Assembly: GCA_000296795.1 (NCBI GenBank) | Contig: BAFH01000003.1 | Span: forward strand, 372,401-436,400 | Length of the DNA stretch: 64,000 nucleotides | Reading direction: 5' to 3' | From: Candidatus Jettenia caeni | GTDB taxonomy: Bacteria; Planctomycetota; Brocadiia; Brocadiales; Brocadiaceae | In this document: positions 7,743-17,030 of the stretch, piece by piece | Numbering within the stretch: position 1 is the stretch's first letter | How the letters are laid out: every line of letters begins with the position of its first letter | Made by a program: the position numbers and the translations under genes | The notes under the pieces: generated by a model | Seen by the model: only the letters and a program-made list of their open reading frames with translations | Database searches by the model: none | Told to the model about the DNA's origin: nothing

Positions 7743-9488
7743 TTATTGAACGTCCACAGTATTCGATTCTTCTTTCGGTATATCTTTAGTCCCGCTATGA
7801 GATTGTTGTGAATCCTTACCCGAAGATGATTGAAATTTTTCTTCTGCATCGGAGAGCTTCTTAATACTAAGCCCAATTTTTCTTGCCTCAGGCTCGATAC
7901 GGATAACACGGACTTCCAATTCATCACCAATGTTGACTATATCAGCAGGATTGCTGATCTTTTCATTGGAAAATTCTGAAATATGCAACAGGCCTTCAAT
8001 CCCTTTACCGAGTTCTAAAAATGCTCCAAAGTTTGTAAGTTTGGTCACTTTACCTTTCACGACATCACCAACCTTGAATCGTTCAGGAATCTCTTTTGTC
8101 CATGGATCATCGGAAAGTTGCTTTAAACCTAGTGCAACTCTCTTCTTTTCCCGATCAACAGAGAGTACCACGGCCTCGACCTTATCACCCTTCTTTACGA
8201 TTTCAGAAGGATGGCCAACTTTCTTTGCCCAAGACATATCAGAAATATGAAGTAATCCGTCCACACCCTCTTCAATTTCAATAAATGCACCGTAGTTGGT
8301 TAAATTGCGGACACGCCCCTTAATCTTCGTACCTGCCGGATATTTCTCTTCGATAACCGTCCAGGGGTTCACTTCTGTCTGTTTCATGCTAAGAGAGATT
8401 TCTTCTTTCTCTCTGTCGATCTTAAGGACAACAACCTCTACCATATCCCCAATAGCTACCATTTCCGAAGGATGGTTGATACGTCGGGTCCAGGACATTT
8501 CGGATATATGAACAAGGCCTTCAATGCCTGTTTCCAATTTTACAAAAGCGCCATATGACATGATATTAACAACCTGACCTTTTACCCGGGAGCTTACAGG
8601 ATATTTTTCTTCTATATGCATCCATGGGTTTTCTGATTTTTGTTTCAGTCCGAGAGCAACTTTTTCTTTTTCCTTATCGACATCAAGTATCTTCACCTCA
8701 ACTTCATCATCAATAGCCAGCATTTCGGAAGGGTGGCTTATTCTGCCCCAACTCATGTCTGTAATGTGGAGAAGTCCATCCAACCCGCCGAGGTCAATAA
8801 AGGCGCCGAAGTCAGCTATATTTTTAACGACTCCTTTCCTAATCTGCCCAGCTTCAATCTCTGCTAATAATTCTTTTTTCTTCTTATCGCGTTCTTCTTC
8901 AATCAATTTTCTTCTGGAGACAACGATATTTTGTCTCGATTCATCAATTTTAAGGATTTTACAGGTAACTTCTTGCCCAATGTATTGTGCAATATCGCCA
9001 GGCGGTTTTACATCAATCTGGGAAGCCGGTAAGAATATAGGCACACCCATATCTACCAGCAAGCCGCCTTTAATTTTTCTTGTAACTCGCCCGGTTATGA
9101 TATCGCCTTCTTTATATTTAGCGATGACTCTTTCCCAACCACGTATGCGATTGGCTTTTCGTTTGGATAATTTAATAAGTCCCGAATCATCTTCTACTGC
9201 TTCTAATAAAACTTCTACCTCTTCGCCAATTTTTATTTCGGAAGGATCGTCAAATTCAAATTTGGGTACCATACCTTCAGATTTATATCCACAATCTACG
9301 ATAACATTATCCCCAAGAACACTAAGGATGCGCCCTTTCAGGACTGTTCCTACTTCAAAATCCTGAATAGAGTCATAATATGTGGATTCCATCTTCTTCT
9401 TGGTATCCTCATTTTCCATAATAGCTGCAACTTCTTTTTCAATATCCTCTAAATTTACATTATATTCTTTTAAAATATCACGATCCAT
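7743..9488 (-). CDS. rpsA: 30S ribosomal protein S1
   Basis: S1 helps mRNA load on the 30S subunit. The 581-aa protein contains six consecutive S1 (OB-fold) repeats. Typical repeat signatures are visible four times (GAFIDLGGLDGLLHITDMSW, GAFVKLETGIEGLVHISEMSW and similar), each followed by a (D/R)xEKExxxLGLKQ-type end. The N-terminal two repeats are more diverged, as is normal. The C-terminus is low-complexity, Ser/Gln rich. It lies between cmk and the sigma factor, a conserved cmk-rpsA arrangement in bacteria. The start is ATG; a GGAG lies slightly far (about 13 bases) upstream. Confidence 0.96.
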   Translation of the reverse strand: MDRDILKEYNVNLEDIEKEVAAIMENEDTKKKMESTYYDSIQDFEVGTVLKGRILSVLGDNVIVDCGYKSEGMVPKFEFDDPSEIKIGEEVEVLLEAVEDDSGLIKLSKRKANRIRGWERVIAKYKEGDIITGRVTRKIKGGLLVDMGVPIFLPASQIDVKPPGDIAQYIGQEVTCKILKIDESRQNIVVSRRKLIEEERDKKKKELLAEIEAGQIRKGVVKNIADFGAFIDLGGLDGLLHITDMSWGRISHPSEMLAIDDEVEVKILDVDKEKEKVALGLKQKSENPWMHIEEKYPVSSRVKGQVVNIMSYGAFVKLETGIEGLVHISEMSWTRRINHPSEMVAIGDMVEVVVLKIDREKEEISLSMKQTEVNPWTVIEEKYPAGTKIKGRVRNLTNYGAFIEIEEGVDGLLHISDMSWAKKVGHPSEIVKKGDKVEAVVLSVDREKKRVALGLKQLSDDPWTKEIPERFKVGDVVKGKVTKLTNFGAFLELGKGIEGLLHISEFSNEKISNPADIVNIGDELEVRVIRIEPEARKIGLSIKKLSDAEEKFQSSSGKDSQQSHSGTKDIPKEESNTVDVQ

Positions 9489-9572
9489 AATTTGATAAAT
9501 TCTCCAAAATAAAACTATAAAAACAAAAAAATTTTTATGAAATAAAGTACATTCTATTAAGACAAAAAAATC

Positions 9573-10238
9573 TTATTTTCTTACAATAGATTCGATTTCT
9601 TTCAATATCATAGTAAATACTTCTTCAATGGTCAAACGGGTAGTATTAATATAAACTGAGTCGATTCCTTTTGTGAGGGGAGAATCAATTCTCGTTGTAT
9701 CGCGCTTATCACGTATTTCTATGTCTTTTATAACATCGTCATAAGAGACTTTTCCATTTGAGGGTTTAAACTCCACATAACGCCTTTTCGCACGTTCTTC
9801 AATATCCGCATCGAGAAAAAACTTCTTTTCTGCCTGCGGAAATACAACGGTTCCCATATCTCTTCCCTCGGCAACTACATTTCCTTTTGCTGCAAGTTCT
9901 TGCTGAAATCTAACCATCCGTTGACGGATACCGGATTTATTCGAAATATAATGAATATTATTGGTAACAGAAGGCAAACGGATTTCCCTTGTGACGTTAA
10001 TCCCGTCTATGCAGATATGCAAACTTTCATCCTTACATTGGAATTCGATGATAGTTTGATCTAAAAGGTGGCATAAAGCATCTTCATCTTCAAGATTCAC
10101 ACTGAGTTGCATTGCCTTCCAGGTAAATGCCCGATACATTGCGCCTGTATCAAGATATTTAAAACCCAGCCGTTTTGCCAGCATTTTAGCAATGGTACTT
10201 TTCCCGGACCCTGCAGGACCATCAATCGCTATTATCAA
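9573..10238 (-). CDS. cmk: Cytidylate kinase
   Basis: This enzyme phosphorylates CMP and dCMP to the diphosphates. At 221 aa it matches the bacterial Cmk length. The P-loop is IDGPAGSGKSTIAK at the N-terminus, followed by YLDTGAMYRAFTW, the nucleotide-binding EGRDMGTVVFPQA, and the lid region RDxRDTTRIDSPL. It is first in the minus-strand run cmk-rpsA-sigma-apt, with 84 AT-rich bases before rpsA. Confidence 0.96.
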   Translation of the reverse strand: MIIAIDGPAGSGKSTIAKMLAKRLGFKYLDTGAMYRAFTWKAMQLSVNLEDEDALCHLLDQTIIEFQCKDESLHICIDGINVTREIRLPSVTNNIHYISNKSGIRQRMVRFQQELAAKGNVVAEGRDMGTVVFPQAEKKFFLDADIEERAKRRYVEFKPSNGKVSYDDVIKDIEIRDKRDTTRIDSPLTKGIDSVYINTTRLTIEEVFTMILKEIESIVRK

Positions 10239-10347
10239 TGATAAAAACTCCTTTTATATCTTCCTGTAATTGTAATAGCGCCAGATTAAATGTGTTGCAA
10301 AGTGTAAAATATACTACATAGAGCATTTTATTGCAAGTATTTTTTAT

Positions 10348-12639
10348 TCAGCTTAATCCGCTTCGTTTCCTTATCCACCATTCTGTTGAAACGATAGCGA
10401 GTATCATCAGAAAAGTATACCAGTTATCCCACAATGATATTTGCCGTTTGCCTACAAGTTTTATTATAGAGGGATTTTCAAGAGAAAATGCGTCTTCAAT
10501 ATTTTTTACAGGAAGATCGAAATACTTTCCCCCGGAAATCTCAGCTAACCTGGCAAGTATATCTCTCCGGATAGATGGATCTTTAAATTCCTTATTCTCT
10601 AATGCAATTTTAAAAACGGTGTAATCCTGCCCGATTTCATCATTTTCCTTCTTTGCTGTTGCCTTTGCAATATAATATCCTTCTCTGTCGTGTTTCATGG
10701 TAAATTTATACTGGCCGTCATTGCCAGTAACCCCACGGGCGGAGTGTATGCTTTTCCCTGAAAATTCATTGGTAATATCGATATCTAGGGGTACACCTTC
10801 CAGAGGTTGGTAATTTCTGCCCAATACTTCAATCTTAATTTGTACCTCTTCATTCGGCAAAAAAGTTTCTTTATTTACCGTTAAACGGACAGGATTCAGG
10901 GTAGGGTCTTTGATAAGCCATTTTATGGTATTCTGCCAAAATTTTATGTAATGCCTGTTGCTTCCGCCTTTTCCAACAGAGAGGAAACCCCATCGCCATA
11001 GAGAATCGGTTGTAATAGCCATACATCGGCCAAGTCCCACATCCTGAACTGAAATGAGAGGGGGATCTCCATTTACCGGATAGGTTGCCAAAGGTATGGC
11101 TGTCGTTTTTAGCTGGGTGGCCACATTACATCCGTCTAATTCGGGAAGATCTTTCCAAACAGCAGCGTTTCTATCGGTATTTTCATCGAGCACGGTTATG
11201 GGATGCTTCAGACCATCATCGGTCAGTACCGCCTTTAATCGGGATGTATCGATAGTATCTTTTTCCGCATTAAGCTTTATGGGAAGAATTTCCTCAATGG
11301 CTGTCCCATCATAACCACCTTGTGAAAATGAGATATCACCACCAATCATCAGAAAACCTCCGCCCTGATCTATCACAAATTTTTGCAGGTTATTCAGATA
11401 ATGTGAAAACCGGAAGAATGATGTATCATAGGGACGGTAATCAAAATTTTGAAAAATAACCAGATCGAAACTGCTCAGCGCCTGAGTAAATAACTCATCC
11501 ACGGGAAAAGGGATAAGACTCAATTCTTCATTTCTTGCCTCAGAAAGGTCGGTCGGCGTCCGTAAAATAAAAAAGGATATAAGATCGACATTCGGGTCGC
11601 TTTTTAACACACGTCTCAAAAAGCACTCATCCCAGGATGGACGTCCACAGACATGCATAACCCTGATCTTATCACGTACTATTTTTACCAGGAAACTCAC
11701 CTGATTATTTTCTGCAATTGCCTCGTGGGGTTGGACAGGCAGCGCTATCGTATAGAGGAATGTCCCCGTCTTGTAAGGAGTAAACGAAAGCTCTACATGG
11801 AGTTCATTTTCATTCTTAACCTCCAGGACTTTCGAGGAAATAATATCATTGCCTTGCTTTAAGGTGATGGGAAGCCTGAGATCCTTGTATCCAAAAATCC
11901 TGATAACGACATCTGCCTTCCACAGACTTCTTATAAAAGTAAAACTGTCGTAGGAGATATTACTCATAGCAATATCTTTGGCTTCCATATTGCCTGCCGG
12001 GGAAAATGTAAAAAACGGGGCAGAAAGATCTTTTGTAAGATTCCCAAGAATATCGGGTTTATTTACCGTTGAAGGAAGTTCAATGGTATCTGCGCCATCC
12101 GAAAAAACCAAATAACCCTTAACTGATTTACCTTCGTAGCGCTTCTTAACAAGTTTGAGTATTTGAGCAATATTGGTGTTTGTGCCATCGAGGGCAATGC
12201 CTTTTTCGATATCATAAGGGGATATCTCTTTGATACTATCGGAGAAGGTTAAGTAATCAACATCGAAATTATCATGTAATTCCCTGAGAAAAGACGCATT
12301 GTCTTTGAAAAAATTCTCAACAAGCTGAAATCGGGTAATACCGGTGTCACCGCCTTTCAGGGTCATGCTCTTTGAATTATCTAACAGGCATACAACCTTG
12401 TTTTTTAACCTGACAACCTCTTTTTGTTCTATTTGCGGCTGAAAAAGGAGGATAAGAATGAGCGCTATAACAAAGAGCCGAAGCGTGAGAAGCAGCCATC
12501 GTTTGGTAAGAGGATAGACAGTTCTGATGCTAATCCAGGAAAAATAGAGCGCAACAACTGCTAAAAACAGTATCAGTACCCGTAAACCGTTGCTTTCAAC
12601 ACCGACAAAACTAAGATTCCATTGGATAAAATTTTCCAT
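10348..12639 (-). CDS. VWA-domain membrane protein with glutamine-amidotransferase-like region
   Basis: The 763-aa protein has two membrane helices at the N-terminus (residues ~18-37 and ~48-66) and one at the C-terminus (WYTFLMILAIVSTEWW). After the first two comes a von Willebrand A domain with a MIDAS-like DNSKSM and FSDGAD, residues ~85-195. The middle (about 330-580) resembles the class-I glutamine-amidotransferase-like fold common in planctomycete membrane proteins, including a VMHVCGRPSWDE start and a GGGFLMIGGD turn. An Ig-like segment precedes the last helix. This architecture occurs in BatA/MoxR-associated loci. The DUF4159 protein is the upstream neighbour, which fits, but no MoxR ATPase is in this window. 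Precise function unknown. Confidence 0.8.
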   Translation of the reverse strand: MENFIQWNLSFVGVESNGLRVLILFLAVVALYFSWISIRTVYPLTKRWLLLTLRLFVIALILILLFQPQIEQKEVVRLKNKVVCLLDNSKSMTLKGGDTGITRFQLVENFFKDNASFLRELHDNFDVDYLTFSDSIKEISPYDIEKGIALDGTNTNIAQILKLVKKRYEGKSVKGYLVFSDGADTIELPSTVNKPDILGNLTKDLSAPFFTFSPAGNMEAKDIAMSNISYDSFTFIRSLWKADVVIRIFGYKDLRLPITLKQGNDIISSKVLEVKNENELHVELSFTPYKTGTFLYTIALPVQPHEAIAENNQVSFLVKIVRDKIRVMHVCGRPSWDECFLRRVLKSDPNVDLISFFILRTPTDLSEARNEELSLIPFPVDELFTQALSSFDLVIFQNFDYRPYDTSFFRFSHYLNNLQKFVIDQGGGFLMIGGDISFSQGGYDGTAIEEILPIKLNAEKDTIDTSRLKAVLTDDGLKHPITVLDENTDRNAAVWKDLPELDGCNVATQLKTTAIPLATYPVNGDPPLISVQDVGLGRCMAITTDSLWRWGFLSVGKGGSNRHYIKFWQNTIKWLIKDPTLNPVRLTVNKETFLPNEEVQIKIEVLGRNYQPLEGVPLDIDITNEFSGKSIHSARGVTGNDGQYKFTMKHDREGYYIAKATAKKENDEIGQDYTVFKIALENKEFKDPSIRRDILARLAEISGGKYFDLPVKNIEDAFSLENPSIIKLVGKRQISLWDNWYTFLMILAIVSTEWWIRKRSGLS

Positions 12640-12659
12640 ATTCTTTATTATTATTTTAA

Positions 12660-12716
12660 GACAGGATCAGCAGGATCAATAAAAATCTTTTTGGTATCCT
12701 GTGTATCCTGTCTCAT
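12660..12716. repeat. Palindromic ACAGGAT-type intergenic repeat
   Basis: GACAGGATCAGCAGGAT on one side pairs with ATCCTGTGTATCCTGTC on the other, giving an imperfect hairpin. Relatives occur at 43461-43511 and, more degraded, at 46714-46790. It sits between two co-oriented genes, where it could act as a transcript-stabilising or attenuating hairpin. Confidence 0.75.
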
Positions 12717-12732
12717 TATTTCCTCATAAAAA

Positions 12733-13518
12733 TCACATCTGCCGTCTCAGGATAAAGGGAAGATGTACCTGATCTTGCTTATAGTTGCCGGTAAGGGCGT
12801 ACATGATAATATTTACACCCAGACGAAATGCCATAGATCGCTGTGTTTCACCACCCGGTATCACCTCATACTCCCAGTTTCCCAATGGATCTTTTGCCCA
12901 TGCCCCTGCCAGATCATTTTGAGAATACATGATAACGGTTCGATTTCCTATCGTTATACCCTCTAAAAAGGATTTTTCCATAATCCTTCCATATGCTTGA
13001 TTTAGTAAATAGAAAGACTTGAAGACTGTATGATCTGAAGGCAGCTTTTCTAACGGTTTATTGGGAAATAATCTCTTAATTTCACGCCGGATAGATTTAT
13101 CGAAGCCAAAATCATTCTTTCCGATACAGTCATCAATGAAAAGCGTGCCTCCGAATTCCAGATGTAATTTCAGATTGCTGATCTCTTTCTCGCTTAGTGG
13201 TGGAAACTCCTGATCACCTGACATATAAAGGAATGGATATTCAAAGAGATTGCTATCATCGAGGCGGAGGGAAACAGTTTCAATGCGTGCCTCAACACTC
13301 GTTCGCTTAATAAGCTCCCACATAAGTCGTTTTCCACCATTCGGCCGGGGATTCCAATTTCCACCATGATACTCTACCTGGGCAAAGGTGAATTTTGAAA
13401 CCTCCCCCATGGCGAAGATAAGTGAGGATGAAAAAAGGTTAAGTATGCCTGTGAAGGCAAAAAGCGCCCCAAAAAATACTGCCATAAAAATTAGACAATG
13501 ACTTTTATAGGTATTCAT
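12733..13518 (-). CDS. DUF4159 domain-containing secreted protein
   Basis: The 261-aa protein has an N-terminal hydrophobic segment at residues ~8-36 that looks like a signal peptide or anchor. The mature part starts with FTFAQVEYHGGNWNPRP, a recognisable beginning of DUF4159. It then has a GGTLFIDDC motif and a C-terminal YALTGNYKQDQVHLP block. The domain has a class-I glutamine-amidotransferase-like fold in its family but lacks an obvious catalytic triad. It pairs with the VWA membrane protein encoded next, as is common in planctomycete and related MoxR-type clusters. The biochemical role is not known. Confidence 0.8.
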   Translation of the reverse strand: MNTYKSHCLIFMAVFFGALFAFTGILNLFSSSLIFAMGEVSKFTFAQVEYHGGNWNPRPNGGKRLMWELIKRTSVEARIETVSLRLDDSNLFEYPFLYMSGDQEFPPLSEKEISNLKLHLEFGGTLFIDDCIGKNDFGFDKSIRREIKRLFPNKPLEKLPSDHTVFKSFYLLNQAYGRIMEKSFLEGITIGNRTVIMYSQNDLAGAWAKDPLGNWEYEVIPGGETQRSMAFRLGVNIIMYALTGNYKQDQVHLPFILRRQM

Positions 13519-13530
13519 ATCTCATCCTGG

Positions 13531-14082
13531 TTAATATTTAGGAATCATTTTCAGCTTTTCGAGAAATGCCTCTGCCACACGATGCGATTTTATTAAAACA
13601 GATGCCTCATGATTCTTTTTTAATGCGCTATACGTCCAATTCGTACTACCCAGAATAGTAATATAGCCATCGATAACGAGTACTTTGCTATGAGTAACGC
13701 AATCCTTACTATCATAATACACAGGAACCCCATTTTTCTTAAGCAACTCATATGCCTTGCGGCTCTTACTTTCAATTTCTTTACCCTTTTTACCCTTTTT
13801 CCAAAATGTAATATTTTGATCAAAGATAACGGTTACGACTACGCCACGCCTGTGCGCATTAATAAGATCGTTGACCAGGTTATATTCATAACCATGATTA
13901 TATTTCGGATCGATGTCGGCAATATACATGATGCAAAAAACAGATTTCTTTGCAGTAATCAATGATTGGTGTGCTTGTGGATAGTATTCGCCATCTATGA
14001 GAGGCACAACATCATCGGCAGGTAAACCAAAGGCGCAGGATGAATAAAAAACACAAACAACCAAAAGAATGAAAAACTTCAT
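13531..14082 (-). CDS. Secreted phospholipase D-like (HKD family) nuclease
   Basis: The 183-aa protein has an N-terminal signal peptide (residues 1-19, ending FGLPADD). A single PLD active-site motif THSKVLVIDG (HxKx4D) is followed by GSTNWT. One HKD motif in so short a protein matches the Nuc/endonuclease group, which acts as a homodimer on DNA or phosphodiesters in the periplasm. Its ATG overlaps the stop of mtaB by four bases, so the two are translationally coupled. Substrate preference (nucleic acid or lipid) cannot be told from the sequence. Confidence 0.85.
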   Translation of the reverse strand: MKFFILLVVCVFYSSCAFGLPADDVVPLIDGEYYPQAHQSLITAKKSVFCIMYIADIDPKYNHGYEYNLVNDLINAHRRGVVVTVIFDQNITFWKKGKKGKEIESKSRKAYELLKKNGVPVYYDSKDCVTHSKVLVIDGYITILGSTNWTYSALKKNHEASVLIKSHRVAEAFLEKLKMIPKY

Positions 14083-15527
14083 AGCAAAGTTCCGATTGCA
14101 AAGGAAGAGGTAATGTCTTCTATTTGTACAGGAGCAATGGTATTTTTTATCGTGTCCGGACCATCAAAGAATACCTTAATATACCGCTCTGAATAACCGC
14201 ATAATTTTTTTGTTTTCAGATCTCTTTCTACTTCCACAAGTACCTCTGCAGGTCTGTCTAATGTTAAGAATTTTCTCTTATAAGCAAAGGCCAGGGCATT
14301 TGCTGTATCCTCAAGCAGTACCTTTCTGTGTTTGATAATTTCAGGATGGCAATGGTCGGGCATTTTTGCTGCCGGTGTACCCTTTCTTTCACTAAAAGGA
14401 AATATATGTATACGGCTGAAACCAGCTTGTTTACAGAGGTTGATAGTACTTTCAAAATGTGCATCCTTTTCTCCCGGAAATCCCACCATAACGTCTGTGG
14501 TAAATGATGGTAAGTCGATTTTTGAGCGAATTTGTCCCAACATTTCTAAATAGTGCGATGCAGTATATCTCCTATTCATCCTCTTCAGAATAAAATCATC
14601 ACCACTTTGCAAGGGAATATGAAAGTGGGGACAGAGCTTTTTTGAACATGCAAAAAGGTCAATAAGACTATGGGATATCTCATTTACCTCAAGGGAACTT
14701 AACCGAAGTCTCTCCAGTCCCGATAGATTACAGAGCATGGAAATAACATCCAATAAACGGTAGTTTTCCCTTGATTCCCTGCCATATGCCCCCAAATGAA
14801 TACCCGTTAGCACGATCTCCTTGTAACCATTGCCAATTAAACGCTCCGCCTCTTCTTTGATATCCTGCGGCCTTCGGCTCTTGATACCTCCCCGGACGTA
14901 AGGGATGATGCAGTATGAGCAGTACATATCACATCCATCTTCAATTTTCAGAAATCCCTTCGTGTGCCCCTCGAAATGACTTATCTTTAGATTATAAATA
15001 GAATCTTCTGCCGGCTCCGTGGCAAGCTCCTCTCCATTTCCATTACCGCTTCCATGAAGGGAGGGAAAGATTGCCATCCTATCCGGTTCTCCTCTTCTGA
15101 ATGAAGGGCGTGTAAAGGAAGAGGTATTTTTGTTGTTATAAAAACCTCTGAAAGGCATAGTCGTTTCCCGGTTAGGGAAACTACGCATCGTGTCCTTGCT
15201 TATAATCTCTGCCAGGCGAGCTTCTTCAGACTTGGTAATTACATAGTCTACCCCTTCCATCTTTTTTATCGCCTCAGCATCCGCCTCTGCATAGCAACCG
15301 GTAACAACAATAGTCGCACCAGGATTTTTTCGCCTGACCTTTTTAATATATTGACGTGATTTTTCGTCGCTCATTGAAGTAACCGTGCAGGTATTGATTA
15401 CATAAAGATCAGCAGCGTGTTCAGGACCCGTTTCTACAAACCCCCTGGCAATAAGAGATTCCCGAATAGCCTGAGTCTCATATTGGTTAACTTTACAACC
15501 AAGCGTAATAAAGGCGCATGTCTTCAT
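14079..15527 (-). CDS. mtaB: tRNA (N6-threonylcarbamoyladenosine37-C2)-methylthiotransferase MtaB
   Basis: This is a radical SAM enzyme that converts t6A37 to ms2t6A in tRNAs decoding ANN codons. The N-terminal cluster cysteines are Cys11, Cys47 and Cys78. The radical SAM cysteines are Cys199, Cys203 and Cys206 in CDMYCSYCIIPYVRG. A C-terminal TRAM domain starts near residue 410. Between the two iron-sulfur domains there is an unusual ~60-residue Ser/Asn/Gly-rich insertion (about residues 112-175). It explains why the protein (482 aa) is longer than typical MtaB (about 430). Downstream it is coupled to the PLD-like gene. Confidence 0.92.
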   Translation of the reverse strand: MKTCAFITLGCKVNQYETQAIRESLIARGFVETGPEHAADLYVINTCTVTSMSDEKSRQYIKKVRRKNPGATIVVTGCYAEADAEAIKKMEGVDYVITKSEEARLAEIISKDTMRSFPNRETTMPFRGFYNNKNTSSFTRPSFRRGEPDRMAIFPSLHGSGNGNGEELATEPAEDSIYNLKISHFEGHTKGFLKIEDGCDMYCSYCIIPYVRGGIKSRRPQDIKEEAERLIGNGYKEIVLTGIHLGAYGRESRENYRLLDVISMLCNLSGLERLRLSSLEVNEISHSLIDLFACSKKLCPHFHIPLQSGDDFILKRMNRRYTASHYLEMLGQIRSKIDLPSFTTDVMVGFPGEKDAHFESTINLCKQAGFSRIHIFPFSERKGTPAAKMPDHCHPEIIKHRKVLLEDTANALAFAYKRKFLTLDRPAEVLVEVERDLKTKKLCGYSERYIKVFFDGPDTIKNTIAPVQIEDITSSFAIGTLL

Positions 15528-15540
15528 GGTTTGACAGAAT

Positions 15541-15605
15541 AAAAAACCGATTAAACCGGTTAAACGGTTTCATCAGCTTGAACTGTTTGAACGGCTTAAC
15601 TGGTT
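15541..15605. repeat. Imperfect palindrome of AACCGGTT/AACGGTTT units
   Basis: Units such as AACCGGTTAAACGGTTT and GAACGGCTTAACTGGTTC face each other across a short centre upstream of mtaB (minus strand) and ald (plus strand). It is likely an interspersed repeat and may overlap the divergent promoter region. I found no second copy in this window. Confidence 0.55.
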
Positions 15606-15802
15606 CCCGCTAATATTAACTTGACAAAAAATGTCGCCTCTGTACACTACGGATTATCAACGAGACAGCAGGAGAACCATCGTAATCACAGAGCCGCAGA
15701 CAAAAAGGAAATACGTATTGAAATTCATAATTAATGAGGTACTAAATTTAAGTACGCATGTGATTCTATCAGACAAGACAATCTTTTTGAAGAGAAATTC
15801 AG

Positions 15803-16924
15803 ATGATTATTGGTATACCAAAAGAAATTAAACCGGATGAATACCGGGTATCTCTCATCCCTGGCGGCGTGGAGGAGATGTTGAAACATGGTCATACAGT
15901 CCTTGTAGAAAAAGGCGCTGGCCTGGGAAGTAGTATTTCTGATCAGGATTATGAGAAAGCCGGCGCTCAACTCATCGGTAATCCCGGCGATATCTACAAA
16001 TATGCACAGTTCATCATGAAGGTCAAAGAGCCTATGCCTGAGGAGTACCATTTATTAAAAGAAGACCAGATCATCTTTACCTTCTTTCACTTCGCCGCAT
16101 CAAAAAAATTAACCGATGCAATACTACAAGCGAACGTAATAGCCATTGCCTATGAAACAATTCGGGATGAAAATGGCCGGCATCCAATCCTGACACCCAT
16201 GAGTGAAGTGGCAGGACGAATGTCTATCCAGGCAGGTGCAAAATACCTGGAAAAACCAATGCACGGGCGTGGGATCCTTTTAGGTGGCGTACCGGGGGTA
16301 GCCCCTGCGGAGGTGGTTATCATAGGAGGTGGTGTCGTCGGTACCAACGCCGCCAAAGTAGCAGCGGGATTTGGAGCTAGGGTTACAATCCTCGATATTC
16401 ATATGGATCGATTAAGATACCTGGACGATATCATGCCCAAAAATGTAATTACGCTGATGTCCAATATACAAAATATCCGGGAGAGAGTTGCAGACGCCGA
16501 CCTGTTAATAGGAGCCGTACTTATTGAAGGGGCACGGGCGCCGCATGTGGTAACAAAGGATATGGTCAAAACCATGAAAGCAGGCGCCGTGATTATCGAT
16601 GTGGCTATTGATCAGGGCGGATGCATCGAAACGAGCAGACCAACCACGCATGGAAACCCTGTCTACACAGAATGTAATGTAATCCATTACTGTGTAACCA
16701 ACATCCCCGGCGCAGTAGGATGCACATCAACACAGGCATTAGCCAACGTAACATTACCCTATGCTATGGAACTTGTTAACAAAGGATACGAACGCGCAGC
16801 CCGGGAAAACCCCGCCATAATGAGGGGCATTAATGCAGTAAAGGGAAAGATCACAAACCAGGCAGTGGCCGAGGCTTTTGGAATGGATTATAATTCCTTG
16901 CTTCTGTCTTCGCTCTCTATTTAA
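15803..16924 (+). CDS. ald: Alanine dehydrogenase
   Basis: The enzyme reversibly deaminates L-alanine to pyruvate with NAD. The 373-aa length is typical. N-terminal MIIGIPKEIKPDEYRVSL and KVKEP match the family. The Rossmann loop is VIIGGGVVGTNAAKVAAGFGA (residues ~173-193). The conserved C-terminal NIPGAVGCTSTQALANVTLPY is intact. The assigned ATG is the only one in a convincing position, though the ribosome binding site is weak. The gene converges with the UDPGP pyrophosphorylase, with 106 bases between the stops. Confidence 0.95.
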   Translation: MIIGIPKEIKPDEYRVSLIPGGVEEMLKHGHTVLVEKGAGLGSSISDQDYEKAGAQLIGNPGDIYKYAQFIMKVKEPMPEEYHLLKEDQIIFTFFHFAASKKLTDAILQANVIAIAYETIRDENGRHPILTPMSEVAGRMSIQAGAKYLEKPMHGRGILLGGVPGVAPAEVVIIGGGVVGTNAAKVAAGFGARVTILDIHMDRLRYLDDIMPKNVITLMSNIQNIRERVADADLLIGAVLIEGARAPHVVTKDMVKTMKAGAVIIDVAIDQGGCIETSRPTTHGNPVYTECNVIHYCVTNIPGAVGCTSTQALANVTLPYAMELVNKGYERAARENPAIMRGINAVKGKITNQAVAEAFGMDYNSLLLSSLSI

Positions 16925-17030
16925 CTATGGGTAAAGGTAGGTTCAATAAAGAAGGAACGATTGTTGGTTTTTCAGCGCCACTTGGTACGGAAATGATTAT
17001 AAAAACAGGATGTTTGGTCGTTATGATTAT

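Noticed and set aside
7685..7930. 81-codon minus-strand frame through the rpsA end containing the ATG after AAAGGAG
   Set aside because: It overlaps rpsA and stops ten codons after that ATG. It is relevant only as the out-of-frame ATG near the sigma-factor start.
8755..9366. 203-codon ORF antisense to rpsA
   Set aside because: It mirrors the codon structure of the S1 repeats, has no ribosome binding site and no recognisable protein content.
15631..15831. 66-codon ORF before ald
   Set aside because: It overlaps the ald start, has no ribosome binding site, and its composition looks non-coding.
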